A DNA stretch of 25,096 nt from Loki-b32 sp964493385 (GCA_964493385.1 CAZBNW010000029.1:1-25096); one strand, 5' to 3'. Shown: positions 6,343 through 14,945, counted from the stretch's first letter. Numbers and translations are program-made. The notes: a model not told the origin generated them from the sequence alone.

Positions 6343-8778
6343 TTGGAATTTGATATTTATCTTGTAATTCTGATCCTTTTAATTATTGCTAGTATAATCT
6401 TAGTTTTGTTTATATTATATTTACTAGTTCCTTTAATTTTTGATCGCTTTGTTTCTCCTAAATTTAACGCTTGTTATGTATATAAATCAAAAGATTTTAA
6501 GAAAAAGAAAGTATTAAAAAAGATCCCAAATCAAGATAAAACAGCTCAAGTTGATTTTAATAAGAACGATGGAACTTATTCAATTTTATTTGGAGATAAA
6601 AGGAAATTAATAAGTGGAATTATAAAATTAAGGCATAACTTTAACGAATACACTAATCAATTTCAACCAAAAAACCGAGCAAAAACCCTAGAATTACTTT
6701 CTGCAAATGAAAGTGATGGAAATGATAAGTTAGGGACATTCAAATCAATAGATGTTCAATATCGATTAGAAAATGAAGAGAGATACCTAAACACATCAAT
6801 TAAGCAGTATTATAACCAAGATTTCCTTACTTTTGAGCTTTCAATTCCAAAAGGTTTAGAAAACACAGCTTCAGGTAAATATTCCAAACTTATTACTTCA
6901 TTTCCTTCATTCATAAATAAAAGTCTTAATACCAAAAAATTTACATTTAGAAATGCAATTTTTTGTCCTCCGTCAAGAACGATTGACGCTACATCTGCAC
7001 CGGTAATATTATATGACGAATATCTTAATTGTATCATTATTTCACCTCTGGATGGTTTTTTGAACACTGTAATCTCTGAAGATAAGAATGAAAGGATATC
7101 TTGTGGAATACAAGGAGGGATCAAGAAATTACCACAAGGATTTTCACAAAAATTCATACTCCTTTTTAGCAGAGGTATAAACCAATCAATGGAGCGACTT
7201 GGTGATATTCTCTTAAAATATCATAATTCTAAGCGTAAAAGTCTTTATGCTAATATTGTGACATCTCATCTTGGTTTTTGGACAGATAACGGTGCCTATT
7301 ATTACTATAAACCAGAAAAGGGAATGAATTTTGAAGATACAATGTTGGTAATTAAAGATTATTTTGAAGAAAACAATATTCCTATAGCATATTACAATTT
7401 TGATAGTTGGTGGTATTTAAAAAACACGAAAAAAATTTTAACCTCTATATTGAAACCCCTTATAAGATTAATGGGGGGCGGTTTGTTTGGAAATACACTA
7501 CGTTGGGAAGTAGATCCTAAGCATTTTAGTACAGATTTGAAAACTTTTTATCGAGAACGATTTAGAAAACCGATCACAGCTCATAGTCGTCGTTGGGATG
7601 CAAGTTCTCCTTATGTTGAGAAATTTGAGTTTGAAACGTATAAAAATCATGCTGTTCCCCTGAAAAAAGAATTCTGGGACTGGTTAATGACACATGCAAA
7701 AGAAAGTGGGATAAAAGTCTATGAACAAGATTGGATGAAAAACCAAATTGTAAGTATGCCTATTTTGAGGAAAAATTTTAATGCTCAGGAAGAGTGGTTA
7801 AATAACATGGCTACTGCTGCGAGAGAAAAAGGGATTGATGTTTTCTATTGCATGCAAACACCCGGAGTTTTGTTGTATAGTATAAAACATTTAAATGTTA
7901 ACATTGCTAGGTGTTCAGGGGATTATAATCAGAGATGGCCATTATCTTACAGATTTATCCCTTCTACTCAAACAAATATACTTTTTCATGCTATAGGAAT
8001 TAATTCACATCCTGATGTATTCCGTTCAAGAACGATGGAAAATGTGAAATTTAGATTGTTTGGTGAAAAATTTCCCAATTTCAATTGTTTGTATCAAATT
8101 TTAAATGCAGGTATTGTAGCTCCTGGAGATAAAAAAGAAAATGTTAATTGGTCACTTTTACAAAAAACGTGTAGAAATGATGGTTTATTGCTAAAACCAG
8201 ATAAACCATTAACTGCAAATGACTTAATGTTTAGGAATCACAGAAAATATTATATATGTGATACTTACTCTAAGATTGATAATTTGACATGGCGATATGT
8301 TTTAATTTCCAATATATGGCCTAAAAGAGTGAAAGAAACATATTTTACTTTGAAAGAACTAGGATTTGATAACAATGAATATATTTTATATGATTATCTA
8401 TCTGGTGGTTTAAATAGAATTAAATTTGATGATTCTATAGAAGTAGGGAGATTGCGAAAATATGGATATAAATATTATATTATATGCCCAATTACATTAA
8501 ACAATATGGCTATAATAGGGTGTCCTGATAAATTTATTACTTGTTCGAAAAAATTGTTCATAACCATTAAGGCCACCAAAGATTCCCTTAGTTTTTCAGT
8601 AGAAAATATAAAAGATGCAATAGTTAAATTATTAATTTACTCAGAAAATAGACCATCTTCTATTCAAGTTGATAAAAAATTATTGGATTTATGGAATTAT
8701 GATGAATCATTAAATGTAATAGAATTAAACTTAAAGTTTAAAACGCTTAGTAAAAAAGAGGTATTAATTCAAAAATAA
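6343..8778 (+). CDS. Membrane-anchored clan GH-D-like glycoside hydrolase
   Basis: This 811-aa protein starts at TTG (an in-frame TAA lies just upstream). Residues 6-36 are one hydrophobic segment, followed by a strongly basic stretch (residues 37-65). Residues 70-290 look like the beta-sandwich preceding a TIM barrel. The barrel begins near HLGFWTDNGAYYYY (309-322), with a strand YYNFDSWWY. The pattern YEQDWM puts a candidate nucleophile at Asp463, and ARCSGDY puts a candidate acid/base at Asp527. The 64-residue spacing is typical of GH31/GH36-type retaining alpha-glycosidases. From memory, the WTDNGAYYYY and YEQDW signatures recall uncharacterised proteins of protists and marine invertebrates. 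The TM charge pattern (acidic before, basic after) predicts the catalytic domain faces the cytoplasm. The substrate is unknown; an alpha-galactoside or inositol glycoside is only a guess. Confidence 0.7.
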   Translation: MEFDIYLVILILLIIASIILVLFILYLLVPLIFDRFVSPKFNACYVYKSKDFKKKKVLKKIPNQDKTAQVDFNKNDGTYSILFGDKRKLISGIIKLRHNFNEYTNQFQPKNRAKTLELLSANESDGNDKLGTFKSIDVQYRLENEERYLNTSIKQYYNQDFLTFELSIPKGLENTASGKYSKLITSFPSFINKSLNTKKFTFRNAIFCPPSRTIDATSAPVILYDEYLNCIIISPLDGFLNTVISEDKNERISCGIQGGIKKLPQGFSQKFILLFSRGINQSMERLGDILLKYHNSKRKSLYANIVTSHLGFWTDNGAYYYYKPEKGMNFEDTMLVIKDYFEENNIPIAYYNFDSWWYLKNTKKILTSILKPLIRLMGGGLFGNTLRWEVDPKHFSTDLKTFYRERFRKPITAHSRRWDASSPYVEKFEFETYKNHAVPLKKEFWDWLMTHAKESGIKVYEQDWMKNQIVSMPILRKNFNAQEEWLNNMATAAREKGIDVFYCMQTPGVLLYSIKHLNVNIARCSGDYNQRWPLSYRFIPSTQTNILFHAIGINSHPDVFRSRTMENVKFRLFGEKFPNFNCLYQILNAGIVAPGDKKENVNWSLLQKTCRNDGLLLKPDKPLTANDLMFRNHRKYYICDTYSKIDNLTWRYVLISNIWPKRVKETYFTLKELGFDNNEYILYDYLSGGLNRIKFDDSIEVGRLRKYGYKYYIICPITLNNMAIIGCPDKFITCSKKLFITIKATKDSLSFSVENIKDAIVKLLIYSENRPSSIQVDKKLLDLWNYDESLNVIELNLKFKTLSKKEVLIQK

Positions 8779-8821
8779 TACCTCAATTATTAAATCATAT
8801 TGAAATAAAGTTAAGGAAAAA

Positions 8822-9718
8822 ATGGTAAAGATTAAGGTAATTTTTTCAGCAAAGCAAGAACACAGTGTCATTAAAGGAGTCATTGATCGACTAAAACAGA
8901 TAAAAGAATTTGATTTAATACTCCATGATCCTACGAAAGATTTTTTCTGCCTTTCTGATATGCCTCAGTCTTTTAAAGATGCGGACTTAATAATTGTAAA
9001 AGTAAGAAATGAGTGTTCTATTGATTTATTACATTATGCTAAACTTTATGAGATACCTACTTTACACGATGTAGATACGGTTTTGATGTGTAAGAATAAA
9101 ATCGCTCTTGATTATGCATTAAGGAAAGCAATAAATGATCATTCAGAAAATCTCGAAAAATTTTTAATACCTAATTCATGGACCCAATCTTTATCAGATG
9201 TTAATAAATTTAAGGAATGGGCTTTACCAAAATTGCCTATCGTTATTAAAAGTCATTATCAGCATGACAAATATAATCGATTTAATTTTCTAGTTCAAAA
9301 AGTAGAGGAAGTGGATAAATTCTGTGAAAGATATAAACAATTCTTATATTATGATGTTTATATTCAACAATTCATTGAATGTGATGGTATAGAGCGAAAA
9401 GTTTATGTAGTTGGAGATAAGATCTTCGGGATTAAAAGAGAAAACCCTATTTATTTATATTTAAGGGAAAAACCTGAAAATATTGATGTAAGTTTAATTG
9501 AACGGGTAGAATTTGAAATTACAGAAGATATCATAAAGTTGTCGAAAATTTTATCCAAAGAGTTAAAGCTTAAGATTTTTGGGTTTGATTTAGTTCAACC
9601 AATTGACCAAGATAAATTTTACCTTATAGATTTAAACGATTTTCCAAGTTTTAAAGGAATACCAAATATCGAAAATGAGTTAAAAGATTATATAAAGAAC
9701 TATGTGTTAACACTTTAA
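8822..9718 (+). CDS. ATP-grasp protein D, inositol phosphate kinase (ITPK1)-like
   Basis: This 298-aa protein is a paralogue of ATP-grasp C. Shared landmarks are Lys143 in PIVIKSH, the strand IQQFIECDGIERKVYVVGD (181-199), IFGFD (252-256) and YLIDLNDFPSFKGIP (267-281) with ligands Asp256, Asp270 and Asn272. LNDFPSF here and INDFPSF in protein C suggest duplication of one ancestral gene. An AAGG lies 6 nt before the ATG, one of the better ribosome-binding sites in the window. It follows the glycoside hydrolase by 43 nt on the same strand and may be co-transcribed with it. Its stop overlaps the convergent UppP gene by 4 nt. The kinase substrate is inferred from the neighbouring inositol-3-phosphate synthase only. 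Confidence 0.8.
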   Translation: MVKIKVIFSAKQEHSVIKGVIDRLKQIKEFDLILHDPTKDFFCLSDMPQSFKDADLIIVKVRNECSIDLLHYAKLYEIPTLHDVDTVLMCKNKIALDYALRKAINDHSENLEKFLIPNSWTQSLSDVNKFKEWALPKLPIVIKSHYQHDKYNRFNFLVQKVEEVDKFCERYKQFLYYDVYIQQFIECDGIERKVYVVGDKIFGIKRENPIYLYLREKPENIDVSLIERVEFEITEDIIKLSKILSKELKLKIFGFDLVQPIDQDKFYLIDLNDFPSFKGIPNIENELKDYIKNYVLTL

Positions 9719-10560
9719 GGAATTATAATAAAAGGTATTATAATTAGGTAAGCGATTACTCCATATAAAATACAGAAATATCCAAAACTAATTTTTTGAA
9801 CAACTCGGAGTAAAAGTTCTATCGTTAAATAACCTACTAAAAAACTAGTTAAGAGCGTTCCAAGAATTAAAAATGGGTCGAGAGATCCGAGAATTGAACC
9901 CTCTCCAAAAATGATATCAACTATAATGGAAGCTATAGCAACGGGTACAGACATTAAAAAACTCAGGCGTAATGCATCATCTTGATTATATTTTTCTAAC
10001 AGAATTGCTGACACCGTAACCCCAGAACGAGAAATACCAGGTAATATTGAAACTCCTTGAATAAGACCAGATAAGAAACTATCCTTTGGGATTAAATTTT
10101 CAGGAACCTCTTCTATTGTATTTTTTCCATAGATTTTTCGTGTTTTAAGTAGAATTATTCCAGTAATAATTAACAATCCAGAAATAATTAGTGTTATTAA
10201 ATCTCCTTGAATGGGTGTAAATGCTCCTAAAATAATTATTTTAAATATGAAATAGAGTGGTATTGCGGTAATTCCCGTGCCTATCGTAGCATAAATTAGC
10301 CAATTTCTCTTTCTAACATCGATTTCATCCACTTTATAGGTTCTAGGCATAAAACTTTTAATTATCTTGACAAAATCAGTTCTAAACTTAAATAATACTG
10401 CCAATGTTGTACCCAAATGTAACCATATTGTAAGACTGAATGCTTCTTCGACAGAAATACCAAATAAATTCATAGATACAATCATAACTTGACCAGAACT
10501 CGAAATCGGTAGCCATTCAAATAACCCTTGAAGGATTGCAATTATTATATACTCTATCAT
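9715..10560 (-). CDS. uppP: UppP/BacA-family polyprenyl diphosphate phosphatase
   Basis: This integral membrane enzyme is expected to remove one phosphate from a C55-type polyprenyl diphosphate, recycling the lipid carrier of cell-surface glycans (in archaea probably a dolichyl carrier). At 281 aa with about seven hydrophobic segments it matches the family. The two catalytic signatures are present: EWLPISSSGQ at 15-24, with the essential Glu15 and Ser cluster, and PGISRSG in the second half with its Arg. The residue after SSSG, usually His in bacteria, is Gln24 here. The ATG follows the LMW phosphatase stop after 3 nt, so the two are surely co-transcribed. The family assignment is firm; the natural substrate in this organism is inferred. 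Confidence 0.93.
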   Translation of the reverse strand: MIEYIIIAILQGLFEWLPISSSGQVMIVSMNLFGISVEEAFSLTIWLHLGTTLAVLFKFRTDFVKIIKSFMPRTYKVDEIDVRKRNWLIYATIGTGITAIPLYFIFKIIILGAFTPIQGDLITLIISGLLIITGIILLKTRKIYGKNTIEEVPENLIPKDSFLSGLIQGVSILPGISRSGVTVSAILLEKYNQDDALRLSFLMSVPVAIASIIVDIIFGEGSILGSLDPFLILGTLLTSFLVGYLTIELLLRVVQKISFGYFCILYGVIAYLIIIPFIIIP

Positions 10561-10563
10561 TTT

Positions 10564-11043
10564 TTAAAATGAATATTTTTTTAATCCTATTGTTAAACAA
10601 TTAATAATTTCATCACGTGCTTTCCTGAACCCCGGAAGCTCCTTCATTGAAGGATCTTCAATATCGCCCACTTCTCCAGCAAATTCTTTTATGGTTAAAA
10701 TTTCTTTGCTATCTATATTAAAAAAGTCATGGATTTCTTCTTTATGTTTATTAGTTAATGTAAGTATCAGATCTGCTTCTTCTACTAATTCAGGATGCTT
10801 TTTCAAATCAGATGAGAGAGCACTTTCTGATAATTTAATTCCTATTTCTTCCATAACTAGCTTAGCGTCCATCGATATGATCATACCATCTCTGGCATGA
10901 GATGAAATACCACCTGATTTAACTTTGACATCTGAATTGTGCTTGAGAAAAAAATCCTTTAAGAATCCCTCTGCAATTCGACTTCTGGCTGTATTTACCG
11001 AACAAACAATTAAGATTCTTCTATGAGGAAATTTATTATCCAT
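10564..11043 (-). CDS. Low-molecular-weight protein tyrosine phosphatase / arsenate reductase-like
   Basis: This 159-aa cytosolic phosphatase has the P-loop CSVNTARS at 14-21 (Cys14 nucleophile, Arg20), and the general acid lies in DIEDPSM with Asp130-Pro131. This is the CX5RS and DP pair of LMW-PTPases. The family includes tyrosine phosphatases and thioredoxin-coupled arsenate reductases. No extra Cys pair like that of ArsC (the 82/89 type) is visible, so a phosphatase acting on protein or small molecules is preferred. It lies 3 nt upstream of uppP in the same operon. In bacteria LMW-PTPs often sit in polysaccharide export clusters, which would suit the UppP link. Confidence 0.88.
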   Translation of the reverse strand: MDNKFPHRRILIVCSVNTARSRIAEGFLKDFFLKHNSDVKVKSGGISSHARDGMIISMDAKLVMEEIGIKLSESALSSDLKKHPELVEEADLILTLTNKHKEEIHDFFNIDSKEILTIKEFAGEVGDIEDPSMKELPGFRKARDEIINCLTIGLKKYSF

Positions 11044-11079
11044 TATATATCAGAAAAGAAAGATGTAAAAAAACTGTTA

Positions 11080-11754
11080 TTATTTAATACTTTCCAGGTT
11101 TGCGAATTTAATACCCTTATTTTTCATATTTTCTAAAGCACTCCTAACATTACCTTCTGGTAAATCAACTCCCCGTGTTAACTCTACTAAAAAGTAGACT
11201 TGGTAACCAAATTCAAATCCATCCATAGCTGTATAGTAGCAACAATAATCCAACGCTAATCCGCATATGAAAATTCGCTTAATTTTTTTAGAATTTAAAT
11301 ATTCTCTCAATCCAGTCTCAGATTTCTTATCATTATCTCGGAAACCAGAATAACTATCAGCATTTGGTTTCATCCCTTTTTGTATTATTGTATCCGCTAA
11401 ATCAATTTTTAAATCTTTATGAAATTTTGCTCCTTTAGTACCTTGCACACAATGATCTGGCCATAATACTGGCCCAATAGCCCCATCTTCAGACATAAAT
11501 TCATCACCTGGAGATTTTCCAAGATGATTACTAGCAAAAGATAAGTGATTTTTTGGATGCCAATCTTGTGTTAATACAATAACTCCCTTATTCTCTTTAA
11601 ATTTATTGGCAATTTTATTAATATCTTCAATAATTAAATCTCCTTCCTCAACAGGTAACGATCCTCCAGGTATAAAATCGTATTGCATGTCCACAATTAT
11701 CAATGCATCTTTATTATTAATTTTGATATTCATTTCAAACTCTAGCTTTTCCAT
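11080..11754 (-). CDS. pncA: Nicotinamidase (isochorismatase superfamily)
   Basis: It hydrolyses nicotinamide to nicotinate in NAD salvage. The catalytic triad is Asp22 (VDMQYDF), Lys126 (IIQKGM) and Cys171 (ALDYCC). The metal site is Asp64-His66 with His70 in TQDWHPKNHLSF. GPVLWPDHCVQGT and GFRDN are further nicotinamidase signatures. At 224 aa it is of normal length. The annotated ATG gives MEKLEFE before the conserved part, and an internal ATG (Met8, at 11733) is an equally good start. It is 36 nt upstream of the LMW phosphatase gene on the same strand. MIPS in the same region also uses NAD, but no direct link is claimed. Confidence 0.92.
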   Translation of the reverse strand: MEKLEFEMNIKINNKDALIIVDMQYDFIPGGSLPVEEGDLIIEDINKIANKFKENKGVIVLTQDWHPKNHLSFASNHLGKSPGDEFMSEDGAIGPVLWPDHCVQGTKGAKFHKDLKIDLADTIIQKGMKPNADSYSGFRDNDKKSETGLREYLNSKKIKRIFICGLALDYCCYYTAMDGFEFGYQVYFLVELTRGVDLPEGNVRSALENMKNKGIKFANLESIK

Positions 11755-11792
11755 AATAGAATCACATGTATAATTCCCTTGAATACAATAGA

Positions 11793-12482
11793 TTATTGGA
11801 TTAATTTAATTTTTTTGTAGTGTATATAACTTGAATTGTATAAATACCAAAATAGGATAGAATAGTTCATAATCCATTCAAGGCTAGGCATGATAAGGTA
11901 AACCGTTGCTCCAAATTCATAACATATATGTGCATAGATTGCACAATAAATTGTTATAAAAAACGGTATTAAATAAAAAACAAACATTGCAGCAACAATA
12001 AGACCGTAATAAATTTGGAATTTCGAATATCTTGAATCCTTTAACATCAAAACACTAAAAAGTGAGCAAAAAACTGCTGCACTTATCCAACTAAAAAAGG
12101 CGAATACCCCATGTAAAAAGTCGATGATCCCTTTTACTCCAGAAAAAGCTCCTGTAAGCGAAGCACATATTGAAGAAAAAATTCCAGCGCTAATTGCGAT
12201 CTTTCTAAGATACTTACTTGTATTTTCATTTTTTAGGGTCCTCCCCAGATAAATCATAAAAGGAATTGATACTACTCCAGAAATTATAAATCCAATTCTT
12301 AAATACATCCCTCCTGTTTTGAGACCTAAATAGCTTATTGAATTTTTCCACATTACATATTCTGGAGATAATAAAACTGCGATCAGACTACCAAAAAATC
12401 CTATAAGAAATGTTAACAATCCAAAAACATATCCTGGTATGAAATTGAAAAGTTTGTCAAAGAATTGATTTATCTTATTCAT
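11793..12482 (-). CDS. DUF998-like six-helix membrane protein (copy 1)
   Basis: This 229-aa integral membrane protein has about six hydrophobic segments (roughly 15-38, 60-82, 92-115, 122-150, 160-185 and 195-215). The motif NSISYLG in the first loop, IYLGRTL after helix 2, and GVFAFFSWISAAVF match the pattern of DUF998 proteins, a family of unknown function. It is clearly homologous to the gene just upstream (MYLGRTL-type and LMLKD.RYSKF segments are shared), so the pair arose by tandem duplication. No catalytic residue can be named. Confidence 0.75.
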   Translation of the reverse strand: MNKINQFFDKLFNFIPGYVFGLLTFLIGFFGSLIAVLLSPEYVMWKNSISYLGLKTGGMYLRIGFIISGVVSIPFMIYLGRTLKNENTSKYLRKIAISAGIFSSICASLTGAFSGVKGIIDFLHGVFAFFSWISAAVFCSLFSVLMLKDSRYSKFQIYYGLIVAAMFVFYLIPFFITIYCAIYAHICYEFGATVYLIMPSLEWIMNYSILFWYLYNSSYIHYKKIKLIQ

Positions 12483-12566
12483 AATTAATACCGTTTAATT
12501 ATATTTTAAAAAAATTAAAATAATAAATTAAAAGTTGGATAGAAAAAGTAAAACTATTTTATAAAA

Positions 12567-13217
12567 TTAAATTTTTTTCAAGATTATATAAATTGATATT
12601 ACTAAATACCAAAAAATTACAGCAATTGTATCTATCCATTCTAAAGAAGGTAGAATTACAACAAGAACTTGCAAACCGGGAATATAATATAAGAAAAACA
12701 TAATCATTAATAAAAATAGACCGAAGGATACAATAAAACCGAAAAACGATAGAAATTTACTATATTTCGGATCTTTTAACATTAAAATATTAAAAAGAGT
12801 GATATATAACAACCCAAATAACCAACTAATAAAAGCAGAGACTCCATGTATCACAGCTACAATAGGATTAGAACCACAAAAAGCTCCCAAAATGATGCAA
12901 CTTATACAAGAAATAATTGCCACAATTATAGTATATTTTTTGAGATTCCCATTAATCTTTTCTCTATTAAATGTTCTACCAAGATAAATCACAAATAATA
13001 GAGCAAAAAGACCTGAAAACACGGTTCCAACTTGAAAAAACAAACCCCCAGAACCATCACATAGAGAACTTACGGAATTTCGCGTGAAATCATACCCAGG
13101 ATACATTAAGTACGCAATTAAATCGCCTATACTACCAAATGTAATAGAAAGTAACCCAAAAATTCCACCTGAAATTTTTCGTGATAATTTATCAATGAGA
13201 ATATTCAATTTTTCCAT
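12567..13217 (-). CDS. DUF998-like six-helix membrane protein (copy 2)
   Basis: This 216-aa paralogue of the downstream copy has the same helix layout: NSVSSLCDGSGG in loop 1, VIYLGRTF after helix 2, HGVSAFISWLFG in helix 4, LMLKDPKYSKF before helix 5, and LPSLEWI before the last helix. The last is also present in copy 1. The 84-nt spacer between the two contains no gene. The function is unknown; the sequence divergence suggests an old duplication. Confidence 0.75.
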   Translation of the reverse strand: MEKLNILIDKLSRKISGGIFGLLSITFGSIGDLIAYLMYPGYDFTRNSVSSLCDGSGGLFFQVGTVFSGLFALLFVIYLGRTFNREKINGNLKKYTIIVAIISCISCIILGAFCGSNPIVAVIHGVSAFISWLFGLLYITLFNILMLKDPKYSKFLSFFGFIVSFGLFLLMIMFFLYYIPGLQVLVVILPSLEWIDTIAVIFWYLVISIYIILKKI

Positions 13218-13657
13218 TTTAAAATGTTTTCAAAACGATTTTAGAATTTAATATTAATTCCACGGATTTAAAAAGAAATGTCTCTTCTCTATTCGGAAAC
13301 ACAATTATAATATTAAAAGGAAATAATGCTTAAAAATCCATATAATAGCAAAAAATTCAAAGATCTTATAATTTCAAGACAATCTTATTTTGGTAATCTT
13401 ATTGTAAAAGTTGAACTTTTATAACTTTTATAAAATATGGGAATATTTACTACCGTGAATTAAAGCTTTGATAATTGTGAACATAAAAATGATAATGTTT
13501 TACAGTTATGTTTGTATTGAAAGAATCTATTTGTTCTTACATCTGATACGAAAAAATGTTTTACCAATAATTCAAAAAATTTTAATTAATAATTCTAATT
13601 ATTATAATATATATTCAGTCAACATAACCCGAAATTGCATAAATTTTTACTAATTTA
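13218..13657. other. Gene-poor spacer before tRNA-Gly
   Basis: These 440 bp are AT-rich. A short plus-strand open frame (13468-13653) has the Ile/Asn/Tyr composition of translated AT-rich noise and was not called. ATTATAATATATAT at about 13600-13613 is a candidate TATA box for the tRNA, with transcription starting some 20 nt before it. Nothing else was recognised. Confidence 0.4.
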
Positions 13658-13728
13658 GCGCTCGTAGTATAGTGGTAATATGCTGGCTTCCCAAGCCAGC
13701 GTCCCGGGTTCAATTCCCGGCGGGCGCA
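13658..13728 (+). tRNA. tRNA-Gly (CCC)
   Basis: This 71-nt gene has no intron. The acceptor GCGCTCG pairs with CGGGCGC (one T-G wobble), the D stem GTAT pairs with ATAT, the anticodon stem CTGGC pairs with GCCAG, and the T stem CCGGG pairs with CCCGG around the loop TTCAATT. The anticodon loop is TTCCCAA with anticodon CCC at 13690-13692. The discriminator base is A at 13728 and CCA is not encoded. Confidence 0.95.
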
Positions 13729-13834
13729 TTCTTAATAGCTTTTTAATAATTCACGTTAAACAAAAAATTTAATTATGTTTTTCAAGCTCTAATAAATTTA
13801 TGAACTTTAAAAAAAGATTTAATTTCCTAAATTT

Positions 13835-14002
13835 TCAAAATTTATACTTGAAGCCAGAAGGAATAGAAACAGTTGTCAATTGTTTTGCTTGATAAATAAT
13901 TTTTGTAGGTATCCTTAATTCTTTTTTAGCTTTACATGTAGGGCATATTACAAGGATAGCTTTTAAAATTTCGTTTGATATTAAATTATTGGTGTCAATC
14001 AT
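13835..14002 (-). pseudogene. Truncated zinc-motif mini-gene, likely remnant
   Basis: A 55-codon frame not called by length reads with a CPTCKAKKELRIP motif, then KQLTTVSIPSGF and a stop. From memory, Asgard archaeal proteins often carry a short domain of the form CPxC...IP...LTTxxIPxG followed by a Cys/His pair and a conserved FxVRGY tail. Here the second metal pair is missing and the frame closes five residues after SGF. The frame is also open upstream of the ATG (to a TAA near 14057) without another ATG. A decayed or truncated copy is most likely; a genuine 55-aa protein is possible. Confidence 0.45.
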
Positions 14003-14462
14003 GTGATTCTCTCGAAAGAGTAGAATTATGTGTTCAAATCTATTATTTATATGTTATTTAAAAAATATTTAAATGCAATTTGACATTCAAAAATCCATTG
14101 ATTATATAATTTTTTCAGGGTATTTAAATCCTTATCATCCTTAAAATCCAAATCCTTTTTAAAAATTTATGTCTAAACCAAAAAAAGTCGTACTTATCCA
14201 CTATAATAAATTGCATTTTATTATAAAAATATTTTTATAGGAAAAATATGATTTACATTAGGATAACATTTTTCTTATAACAAAACTTTAAAAATATTTT
14301 CTAATATAATCCTTTTAGTTCAAAACTAAGAAAAATACTAAAAAACTAAAAAAGCAACTAATATCTTACCCCAAATATCCTTTTTGTGGTAATTAAGAAA
14401 GTATTAACTTAGAGAAGAATCAAGGTTATTAATCATACACAAAGAATCTGTAAAAAATACGT
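14003..14462. other. Spacer with possible decayed coding sequence
   Basis: These 460 bp lie between two broken genes. A plus-strand frame at 14169-14240 reads MSKPKKVVLIHYN and then AT-rich noise to TAG after 23 codons. The first ten residues look like a real N-terminus, of the kind that begins receiver-type or other alpha/beta proteins, and may be another relic, but it is too short to assign. The rest is AT-rich with no feature recognised. Confidence 0.25.
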
Positions 14463-14945
14463 ATGAAGGCAATAAGATATCTATATGAGGGAAAAGAACA
14501 AATATCGATTCTTTTTTTTCAAGTAGGATGGGAAGAATTTGTTGTTGACCTTTATAATGTAAAAGAAATAATTCAATCAGGTCAAGTTTATATTGCTCCT
14601 GGAGATATGCATATGGAGATTTCTGTAGAAAATAAAAACCACTTAATTAAAATATATAAAGGAATTCCAGTTAACTTTTGCATGCCTTCTATAGATGTTT
14701 TATTTTTTTCGGCAGCTAAAATTTTTAGAAATCGAACTATGGGAATATTATTAACTGGGATGGGTTCTGATGGTGTTGAGGGATTAGGAGCAATTCAAAA
14801 AGTAGGCGGAAAAACAATTGCCGAGTCTGAGGAGACATGTATCCTCAAAGCAATGCCAAAATTCGCAAAAGAAAAAGGTTTCGCCGATCTTGTCTTACCA
14901 AATTATGAAATAAAAGATCAAATTACTAAATTCATCAAAAATTAG
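14463..14945 (+). pseudogene. In-frame CheW/CheB fusion scar (chemotaxis remnant)
   Basis: Residues 14-38 (ILFFQVGWEEFVVDLYNVKE region) match the start of a CheW domain, which typically reads vFxLGxEEYavDIxxVxEII. From about residue 39 the protein is the C-terminal half of a CheB methylesterase: GQVYIAPGDMHMEI, PSIDVLFFSAA (76-85), LLTGMGSDGVEGL (96-108) and AMPKFA. CheB catalytic Asp is present as Asp103, but the Ser of GASTGG and the catalytic His lie in the missing part, and the rest of CheW is gone. The join falls where both parents could read VKEI, so a deletion between cheW and a downstream cheB is the likely origin. The frame is intact for 160 codons, so a product may be made, but methylesterase activity is not expected. 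Confidence 0.7.

Noticed and set aside
11080..13217. Functional link between nicotinamidase and the DUF998 pair
   Set aside because: Same strand and close spacing only; no shared pathway can be argued from sequence.
13468..13653. 61-codon plus-strand open frame before tRNA-Gly
   Set aside because: Composition is Ile/Asn/Tyr-rich like translated spacer DNA, with no motif and no ribosome-binding site.
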